This document shows positions 5,360 to 5,728 of a stretch of 5,728 nt of DNA, piece by piece. The notes beneath the pieces are model-generated. The model saw nothing but the letters and a program-made list of their open reading frames with translations, was not told the DNA's origin and did no database searches. The first letter of the stretch is position 1, and every line of letters starts with the position of its first letter. Source of the DNA: Desulfovibrio sp. OttesenSCG-928-G15 (lineage in GTDB: Bacteria > Desulfobacterota > Desulfovibrionia > Desulfovibrionales > Desulfovibrionaceae); contig JAJDIC010000109.1 of NCBI GenBank assembly GCA_030266525.1, positions 1 through 5,728 of the forward strand, read 5' to 3'. The translations under genes and the position numbers were made by a program.

Positions 5360-5728
5360 ATGTCCGGAACCAGCAAAGCACACAGCATCAACAAGGAACC
5401 CGGCGTTGACAAGCCGGACGGCAAGGTGATCATTTTTGACACAACCCTGCGCGACGGAGAGCAGTCTCCCGGCGCAACCATGAGCCTTACGGAAAAAATC
5501 CGCATGGCCAGACAGCTTGATATGCTTGGCGTGGATATTATCGAAGCGGGCTTTGCCGCTTCCAGCCAGGGCGATATGGAGGCTATCCGGGCCATTGCCG
5601 GGGAAGTGGAAAACGCGCGCATCTGCTCGCTTGCCCGCACCGTGGAAAAAGATATCGACAGCGCGGCAAAAGCGCTGCTTGGCGCGAAAAAATCGCGTAT
5701 CCACGTCTTTGTGGCAACCAGCGCGCTG
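5360..5728 (+). CDS. leuA: 2-isopropylmalate synthase, N-terminal 123 residues (3' truncated by the window)
   Basis: The start is ATG 5360, with AGGAG at 5350-5354 and 5 bases between. The frame stays open to the right edge. The enzyme condenses acetyl-CoA with 2-oxoisovalerate, the first committed step of leucine synthesis, in the cytoplasm. Residues 27-38, [12 protein letters not shown], are the DRE-TIM metallolyase signature: R31 is catalytic, D32 is the expected metal ligand and E34 completes the DRE triad. [25 protein letters not shown] (from residue 41) and [11 protein letters not shown] (from about residue 113) are typical of LeuA. Related homocitrate or citramalate synthases share the signature, but the EAGF.A.SQGD pattern and the leader favour LeuA. 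About 20 residues precede the usual start of the family (the motif normally begins near residue 10), a modest N-terminal extension. The HxH metal site and the C-terminal leucine-binding domain lie outside the window. Leucine normally inhibits the enzyme through that C-terminal domain. Confidence 0.92.
   Translation, partial: MSGTSKAHSINKEPGVDKPDGKVIIFDTTLRDGEQSPGATMSLTEKIRMARQLDMLGVDIIEAGFAASSQGDMEAIRAIAGEVENARICSLARTVEKDIDSAAKALLGAKKSRIHVFVATSAL

Overview
The window looks like a piece of a moderately GC-rich Gram-negative chromosome. The partial leuA, and the combination of a FecR-type domain with huge Ca2+-binding-type repeat proteins, would fit a Desulfovibrio-like sulfate reducer. That assignment is a recollection of family distribution, not something the sequence proves.

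Left part (1-968, + strand): the 3' end of a large acidic repeat protein, probably a type I-secreted surface adhesin or RTX-like protein. Its beginning lies outside the window. It converges on a second large gene on the - strand (1077-4796), and a strong 17-18 bp hairpin terminator sits in the 108 bp between their stop codons.

Middle (1077-4796, - strand): one 1239-residue protein. It has an N-terminal FecR-like domain with no signal peptide, a linker, a short run of RTX nonapeptides, then 23 diverged units of about 33 residues with the pattern [hydrophobic]-I-Y/x-G-D ... G-N-D-x-I-x-V-x-x-M, and a beta-rich C-terminal domain. The repeat array is the most unusual protein feature here. Upstream is a plausible sigma70 promoter (4889-4917) with a small palindrome over its -10/spacer.

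Right part (5081-5728, + strand): a 54-codon ORF with an excellent Shine-Dalgarno, then a very strong UUCG-loop terminator, and only 33 bases later the start of leuA (2-isopropylmalate synthase, first committed step of leucine synthesis; the first 123 codons are visible). There is almost no room for a promoter between terminator and leuA, so leuA transcription probably passes through the terminator. The short ORF ends in a Leu/Ile-rich run with two CTA codons. A by-eye alternative pairing (5247-5260 with 5290-5303) would disrupt the terminator stem. Together these suggest transcription attenuation by leucine. The competing reading is a small one-helix membrane protein followed by its own terminator.

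The two surface-protein genes and the leucine genes seem functionally unrelated. No secretion machinery, RNA gene, CRISPR array, insertion sequence or phage element was seen.
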